From Phycisphaerales bacterium (GTDB taxonomy: Bacteria; Planctomycetota; Phycisphaerae; Phycisphaerales; UBA1924), in the NCBI GenBank assembly GCA_029260455.1, contig JAJDDF010000006.1:434001-498000 (forward strand): a stretch of 64,000 nucleotides of DNA, given 5' to 3'. This document shows positions 59,113 to 64,000 of the stretch, piece after piece. Made by a program: the position numbers and the translations under genes. Positions within the stretch are counted from its first letter, which is position 1. The number at the start of each line of letters is the position of its first letter. The notes below the pieces were generated by a model that worked only from the letters and a program-made list of their open reading frames with translations, was not told the origin of the DNA and did no database searches.

Positions 59113-62022
59113 TTACGACTTCATACGCGGTGCAACGCCGCGCGCAGGCTTGATCATCACAGGGGAGTCTGTGTCATTACGTTTGCGCACAGACTTCGCA
59201 GCAGCCCGATTCGACGTGGAGCGTTTAGGCGGTGCTTTGCTCGGCGCCGCGGTGCCAGACCCGGCACGTTTCATACCAGCGCCACCGAGGATGTCAGCAG
59301 GCGCAATGCGTTTCGCAGTTGTTGCAGCACTCGAAGATTTTACCTTGGTTGGTTCTGTGGGTGCTTCTGTTACTGCGACAGGTTCAGGCGCAGAACGTTT
59401 TTCTTCCCGAGGTGCCCGGTTATCGCGACGAGAAGAATCATCACGCGAAGTCCTATTGCGATCACTCTCGCGTTCATTGCGCCCACCTCCACGGCGTCCT
59501 TGTGAATTGCGGTCATCATCATTGCTGTGCTCATCGCGCGTTCGCCCATTCTTGCGGGGAGTGGTCCCACTGCGTTTCGCATCGCGCAATGATGCGGGAG
59601 CCTCAGCGGGTAATCCCTGGCGCACTTTGTCTGCGAAATCATCATCGAACGACGTCATGGTTAGGGCCGATGGTTCAATATCCCACGAGTCGCCGCGCCA
59701 TGGGAAACCACTCGGTGCAACCGGACCGTATTGTTCTTCACGATCGCGGCGTAATGCATCAATTTCCGAATTGATATGCGCTTCAGATGCATTTCCAGTG
59801 GATGCTGCAGGGGCATCAGTAGCCTCCGGTGCGCCAGCGCCACTGCCTCGTCGGCCTCTACGCCGGCGCTTGCCGCGCCGTGGGGCATCGCCATTCTGTG
59901 AATCCTGATCATCCTGAGTAGCAGCGCTATTGTCCTGCGTTTCTGATCGCTCATCACGCAATTCGGCTTCAGTATTTCCACCACTTGCACCGCCGCGCCC
60001 ACCGCGACGCCTTCTGCGCCGACCTCGTTTGCGATCATCATCGTCGCGCTCGCGAATGTTACCGTCATCATCGAACTCGGCATTGAGTGCCGCTTCGGCT
60101 TCTTTCAATTCGTCTTCGGCGGCCTTGATGGCATCCAGGCGCTGACGCGCTTCATCATCCACCAACTGTTCGAGCACAAGCTCAGGCTCGGCGGTCGTGT
60201 CAGCGGCCCAGTCCTCGGCTTTCCGGGGTGCCACATGTGAGAACTCTTCCAGATCCGTCGGCGGCACAAACCGTGGCAGCTTGTCCATCTCAAGATCAGC
60301 GCCAGCGCTGTCATAGGCGTACATCGCAACTCGGTCGACGCCAATCGATTCGCTGACGCGCACGTCGATGCGCTTGCGCGTGACTAGTTCAAGTTTTGTG
60401 ATCGCAACGCGCTTGCTGCTCAACATTTCGCCTGCCACATGAGATGAAACAACCATCTCAACTTTGTGCACCTGCTCGTGTCCAAGCAGCGCCGCCACAT
60501 CACGAATCGCGGCGGTCGCGACGGATTCAGGCCGTCGCACCCACCCGCGACCATCCCCTTCAGTTGAGCGCACAAAATGCAGACTCTTCATGCTTCCGCG
60601 CACACGCTGTCGTGTCATTTCGATGATGCCAAATTGACTGATGGGCAGGGGTTTGGTCGCAGCGCGATCGCGCTTGAGCAGTTCATGCAGACGATCTTCG
60701 ATGTCGTGCCGATTGCTGCGTTTCATCATGTCGATCAGGTCCATCATGACCAGACCGCCCGCGTCGCGCAGTTTCAGCTGGCGACAAATCTCTTCGATGG
60801 CTTGGATATTGGTCTGGTACGCGGTTGCTTCTGCATCACCATGACTGCGACTTTTACCCGAGTTCACATCGATCGCGATGAGCGCCTCGGCTTCATCGAA
60901 AACGAGTGAGCCGCCCGAAGGCAGGGGTACTTCGCGCAAGTGAATGCGCTCGACCTGCTCTTCGACATTGAAAGCATGGAAAATTGGCACGCGACGGTCA
61001 TATTCGAGCAAGCGCGTCGAACTGCGCGGCGAGACGATTCGCATGAATCCCCATGCGCGGCGCAGCGCAACAGGGTCATCCACGACAATTTCATTGATCT
61101 CGCTTGTCCAGATATCGCGCAAGGCGCGCATCAGAAGATCACTTTCTGCATAAAGAAGGCGCGGTTTTTCGCCTTGCCCGAGGCGTTTTTCAATATCTTT
61201 CCAGAGCCGTTGCAGATACGCAAGATCGCGTTTGATGTCAGTCTTTGTCTTGTTCATTCCTGCAGTGCGCAGGATGAATCCGAACTCCTTGGGCAGATCA
61301 AGGGTGTCGAGCACCTTGCGCATGGCGCGGCGTTCGTCATCATCTTCAACCTTGCGCGACACGCCCACCTTGTCCATATCGGGGAGCATCACAAGATAGC
61401 GCCCGGGCAGACTCAGATAACTCGTGAGTGTCGGGCCTTTGGTGCTGATGCCTTCCTTGAGCACCTGTACCAGGATTTTTTGGCCGCGCTTCAGACATTT
61501 TTCAATAGGCGGGCGCTCGCGCCGTGGTGTCTTCTTGCCGATGCGCTCGGTTGTGTCATCGCTTTCACCAGGGAAGTATTTGGGATGCAGATCGGAGATG
61601 TGCAGGAAGCCATTCGAACCGGTGCCAAAGTCGATGAACGCCGCCTGGATAGAGCGCTCAACATTCATCACGCGCCCGACATAGATATTGCCCACGATGC
61701 TCACCGAATTGGCGCGCTCGGCGTGAAACTCATCAAGTTTGTCATTGCACACCACCGCCACCCGGCATTCTTCGCCCGGGACGTAATTGATGAGCATTCG
61801 ATTCATGGTCTCAGACGAACTCGCACTCGAGCGCGTTCTGGGCTTCGGCGCGGGCGCATCCTCGATCTTGTCGTCGTGAGTCGAACTTTTCTTTGCGGAT
61901 GATGTACGCTTTCCGCCGCGTTTTTTTGATGTGCGCTTTCGTCCCTTGGGGGCGTCTGCTTGGGTGTCGTCCTGGTCCATCATCGTGGCCGATCCTGTGG
62001 CCGCGTTTTCTTCACCGATCAT
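59113..62022 (-). CDS. Ribonuclease E/G
   Basis: 969 aa. The first ~75 residues are low-complexity and basic (KGRKRTSKKRGGKR). An S1 domain follows (GNIYVGRVMNVERSIQAAFIDFG, GFLHISDLHP), then the RNase E/G catalytic region (ALIAIDVNSGKSRSHGDAEA, DAGGLVMMDLIDMMKRSNR). The Zn-link region is not obvious by eye. From about residue 610 to the end the chain is disordered: Glu/Arg/Asp/Gly/Ser-rich (RKRGRRRRRRGG, GRRGGGRNERESDRN) and short Lys/Arg clusters, like a degradosome scaffold. A GC hairpin lies in the upstream region. Confidence 0.92.
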   Translation of the reverse strand: MIGEENAATGSATMMDQDDTQADAPKGRKRTSKKRGGKRTSSAKKSSTHDDKIEDAPAPKPRTRSSASSSETMNRMLINYVPGEECRVAVVCNDKLDEFHAERANSVSIVGNIYVGRVMNVERSIQAAFIDFGTGSNGFLHISDLHPKYFPGESDDTTERIGKKTPRRERPPIEKCLKRGQKILVQVLKEGISTKGPTLTSYLSLPGRYLVMLPDMDKVGVSRKVEDDDERRAMRKVLDTLDLPKEFGFILRTAGMNKTKTDIKRDLAYLQRLWKDIEKRLGQGEKPRLLYAESDLLMRALRDIWTSEINEIVVDDPVALRRAWGFMRIVSPRSSTRLLEYDRRVPIFHAFNVEEQVERIHLREVPLPSGGSLVFDEAEALIAIDVNSGKSRSHGDAEATAYQTNIQAIEEICRQLKLRDAGGLVMMDLIDMMKRSNRHDIEDRLHELLKRDRAATKPLPISQFGIIEMTRQRVRGSMKSLHFVRSTEGDGRGWVRRPESVATAAIRDVAALLGHEQVHKVEMVVSSHVAGEMLSSKRVAITKLELVTRKRIDVRVSESIGVDRVAMYAYDSAGADLEMDKLPRFVPPTDLEEFSHVAPRKAEDWAADTTAEPELVLEQLVDDEARQRLDAIKAAEDELKEAEAALNAEFDDDGNIRERDDDDRKRGRRRRRRGGRGGASGGNTEAELRDERSETQDNSAATQDDQDSQNGDAPRRGKRRRRGRRGSGAGAPEATDAPAASTGNASEAHINSEIDALRRDREEQYGPVAPSGFPWRGDSWDIEPSALTMTSFDDDFADKVRQGLPAEAPASLRDAKRSGTTPRKNGRTRDEHSNDDDRNSQGRRGGGRNERESDRNRTSRDDSSRRDNRAPREEKRSAPEPVAVTEAPTEPTKVKSSSAATTAKRIAPADILGGAGMKRAGSGTAAPSKAPPKRSTSNRAAAKSVRKRNDTDSPVMIKPARGVAPRMKS

Positions 62023-62451
62023 GAGTCCTCACTCAGTGCGCTTGAGTGCACCATCCGAGCCTTCTCAACACCGCGCACATCCTGCGCCTCTCGCCGAGGC
62101 GAGAGGCATTCCGGGGCGGTGCATGAAAAGGAGTCTTTGGGCGCAAAACGTGCGCTTTCTCAACTGCTCGGCCTGACAGTGCCAATCCCGGCGCGCCGGT
62201 CGAGGGCCTCATGCGGCAGGCTCTCGATTCATTCCCAGTTTCTTCGGCAGGCCTATGAGCACTCGCACAACGCGCGAGACTCAATCCTGCCGTCGGGATG
62301 CCTGAGCCAGAAGGCCAGCATCGCAGTGGGGGGCGCAGCCGCGGCGAGCACCGGGGCCGATGGTTCGTTGTTCATCCGAGCGAAGCCCCGGCTTCCGGCG
62401 CCTGCCCTCCTCTTGTGCCCGCGAGGGGCATAGGGGGCGGTCATGCACGGT
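62023..62451. other. 429-bp intergenic region upstream of RNase E/G
   Basis: Lies between the RNase E/G start (62022, -) and the ptsI stop (62452, -). It contains the perfect hairpin CCTCTCGCC-GA-GGCGAGAGG (62087-62106), the inverted repeat CCGGGGC/GCCCCGG (62351-62391) and TGCCC-GCGAG-GGGCA (62416-62430) just after ptsI. There is no T-run terminator and no ORF with support. It probably holds the RNase E/G promoter and a structured leader. Confidence 0.55.
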
Positions 62452-63999
62452 TCAGCCTGGCTCCTCGTCGCCGGTACGCCCGTCGACCAGCTCGGGGAAT
62501 CTCTTTCGCGCTTCGGCCCGCAAATACGCGGACACCTGTCGCTCAGAATCGAGAGAGCCAACCCGTCGGGCCAGCGACTCGCATTGTCCGATATCGACCG
62601 ATCGGACCACCGCCTTGAGATGCGGAATCCGATTTGCTGTCACTGATAGCGTACGCAACCCAAGTCCCAGCAGCAACATGGTGTAATTGGGATCTCCAGC
62701 CAGTTCGCCGCAGATCGAGGTCTCAACCCCCCGGCGACGGGCGGCCCGGGCAATCTCCTTGATGAGCTTGATCACCGCTGGATGGGCCCCAGAGTACAAA
62801 TTGGCCACCCGTTCGTTGGTCCGGTCGACCGCCAGGGTGTACTGAATCAGGTCATTGGTCCCAATGGAGAAAAAATCGACCTCGCGCGCAAAGCTTGCCG
62901 CCATGACCGCTGCCGACGGGGCCTCGATCATCATGCCCACCTCCACTGCACGATCGATCTTCACACCCTCATCGTCAAGCTCTTCGATCACGTCGCTCAG
63001 AATCATCCGTGCCTGACGCAGTTCACTGACATTGGTCACCAGTGGGAACATGATGCGCACCGTGCCAAATGCTGAGGCCCGCATGATGGCGCGGAGCTGA
63101 CACCGGAACATGGGAATGTTCTGCAGGCAATACCGGATGCTTCGGCAGCCCAGAAATGGATTGCGCTCGGGTGCCGCGGCCTGTGCTTGCGTGAGTTTGT
63201 CTGCGCCCAGATCAAATGTGCGTATGGTGATCGGGCTGCCCTTACTAGCGATGGCTGCGGCGCGATATTCCTCGAACTGTTCTTCTTCCGTTGGGTCATG
63301 ATCCGAGGTCAACCAGAGAAACTCTGTGCGAAACAATCCGACACCCGTGCCGCCCTGCTCAAGAACGGTGGCCGCTTCTTCGCCAAACTCGATGTTACCG
63401 AGCAATGACACACATTCACCATCAGTGGTTTGGGCAGGCAATTCACGGGATTTTGCAAGTGTTTCCTTGAACGCTGTGGCGCGTTCAATGATGCGCCCAT
63501 ACTTCGCCTTGGTCGCATCGTCAGGCCGCAACACGATGACGCCTAAGTCACCGTCAACGATGATTTCTTCGTCATCGCGAGCGACAGCGGTCAATGTCCC
63601 CGCGCCTACTGCTGCGGGAATCCCGAGTGCCCGTGCAAAGATCGCGGTGTGGCTCGTTGATCCACCGCGATCAGTGACAAACCCGAGCACCTTGCCACGC
63701 GGGAATGCTGCGGTCTGTGAAGGTGTCAGGTCTGTCGCGACCACGATAGATCCCTCACCAATCGTTGCACCGACATGCGGCGCGCTGCCCGTGAGATGGC
63801 GCAGCACCCGATCGTCGAGATCCCATACATCGTCGACTTTTGTGCTGAAGGCGGTATCTCCCATGCCCGCAAAGCGCCTCGCAAGGGTGCGAAATTGTTC
63901 CTGCACCGCGTATTCTGCGTTGACATGATCGGCTTCGATGCGCGTGCGGATTGGCCCGGTGAGTGTGGGGTCGCACAGCATGCCCTGATGAAAGGCAAA
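62452..63999 (-). CDS. ptsI: Phosphoenolpyruvate--protein phosphotransferase (PTS enzyme I), 5' end outside window
   Basis: The frame is open to the window edge: the codons before the apparent ATG at 63981 read FAFHQG, followed by MLCDP, a conserved internal enzyme I segment. About 515 codons are visible. The phosphorylated His is in GGSTSHTAIFARALG, the PEP-binding EFLWL segment and GCRSIRYCL follow, and the catalytic Cys is in ETSICGELAGDP near the C-terminus. It transfers phosphate from PEP to HPr. No sugar-specific PTS component is in view, so a regulatory PTS is possible. Confidence 0.94.
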   Translation of the reverse strand, partial: FAFHQGMLCDPTLTGPIRTRIEADHVNAEYAVQEQFRTLARRFAGMGDTAFSTKVDDVWDLDDRVLRHLTGSAPHVGATIGEGSIVVATDLTPSQTAAFPRGKVLGFVTDRGGSTSHTAIFARALGIPAAVGAGTLTAVARDDEEIIVDGDLGVIVLRPDDATKAKYGRIIERATAFKETLAKSRELPAQTTDGECVSLLGNIEFGEEAATVLEQGGTGVGLFRTEFLWLTSDHDPTEEEQFEEYRAAAIASKGSPITIRTFDLGADKLTQAQAAAPERNPFLGCRSIRYCLQNIPMFRCQLRAIMRASAFGTVRIMFPLVTNVSELRQARMILSDVIEELDDEGVKIDRAVEVGMMIEAPSAAVMAASFAREVDFFSIGTNDLIQYTLAVDRTNERVANLYSGAHPAVIKLIKEIARAARRRGVETSICGELAGDPNYTMLLLGLGLRTLSVTANRIPHLKAVVRSVDIGQCESLARRVGSLDSERQVSAYLRAEARKRFPELVDGRTGDEEPG

Positions 64000-64000
64000 A

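Noticed and set aside
58381-59505. 374-aa + strand ORF
   Set aside because: Antisense to dxr and the RNase E/G end; Ser/Arg/Ala-rich composition typical of a shadow frame.
60940-61902. 320-aa + strand ORF
   Set aside because: Antisense to the RNase E/G catalytic region, with no independent motif or start signal.
62023-62451. tRNA or small-RNA gene in the gap before RNase E/G
   Set aside because: There are several hairpins, but no T-loop GTTCRANYC-type signature, no cloverleaf that I can fold and no known ncRNA motif.

Overview
The window looks like a chromosomal segment of a Planctomycetota bacterium, most likely class Phycisphaerae. The indications are secreted proteins with paired calcium-loop dockerin-like repeats, proteins ending in a PEP-CTERM-type anchor (VPAP, hydrophobic stretch, Arg cluster), a planctomycete-style block of long coiled-coil proteins beside a prenyltransferase/squalene-oxidase-repeat protein, and housekeeping genes with clade-typical insertions (cysS, hisS). 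This assignment rests on gene style alone, since no rRNA is present. I found no tRNA, rRNA, CRISPR array, prophage or plasmid gene. There is one transposase-like gene, a RAYT.

Layout. 0-5.5 kb (+): an overlapping four-gene envelope cluster made of a long coiled-coil protein (5' end outside the window), a Gln-rich exported protein, a prenyltransferase-repeat protein and an NPCBM-domain protein. 5.5-10.7 kb (-): ybeY, corC-like, cysS, tmk, a small VOC-like ORF and an FKBP lipoprotein. 10.8-13.5 kb: a PEP-CTERM protein, an MtfA-type peptidase and a small membrane-protein pair. 13.5-20.7 kb (-): nuoD, nuoE and nuoF, with three exported-protein genes inserted between nuoD and nuoE. 20.9-30.5 kb: a large Ala/Gln-rich coiled-coil lipoprotein, lysS, a secreted nuclease/phosphatase-fold protein with dockerin-like repeats, an orphan ABC ATPase, and two tandem paralogous three-repeat exported proteins. 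30.5-38.5 kb (-): pgpH-like HD phosphodiesterase, phoH, a small lipoprotein (+) and dnaE. 38.5-39.2 kb: a non-coding block with four 45-46 bp structured repeats. 39.2-49.7 kb: pabC/ilvE-like, ROK kinase, plsC-like, ruvA, manC, cysteine desulfurase, mlaD, mlaF, radA and a small exported protein. 49.7-54.1 kb: nuoG, then a fifth copy of the structured repeat directly beside a RAYT gene enclosed by an inverted pair of about 40-bp REP-like palindromes, then hisS. 54.2-64 kb (-): AhpD-like protein, alpha/beta hydrolase, rseP, dxr, RNase E/G and ptsI (5' end outside the window).

How the genes work together. nuoD/E/F/G belong to respiratory complex I but are split over about 38 kb. phoH/pgpH and ybeY/corC, which are commonly one neighbourhood (RNA maturation and c-di-AMP-type signalling), are split by about 20 kb. 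dxr and rseP keep their common adjacency. mlaF and mlaD are a partial lipid-transport operon without a visible permease.

The most unusual material is non-coding. It comprises the array of CTCTTCCTCC plus hairpin plus GTTT elements, in which stem sequence changes while pairing is largely retained, the RAYT/REP unit with the related element next to it, and an 11-bp-periodic heptamer array upstream of the FGE-like gene.
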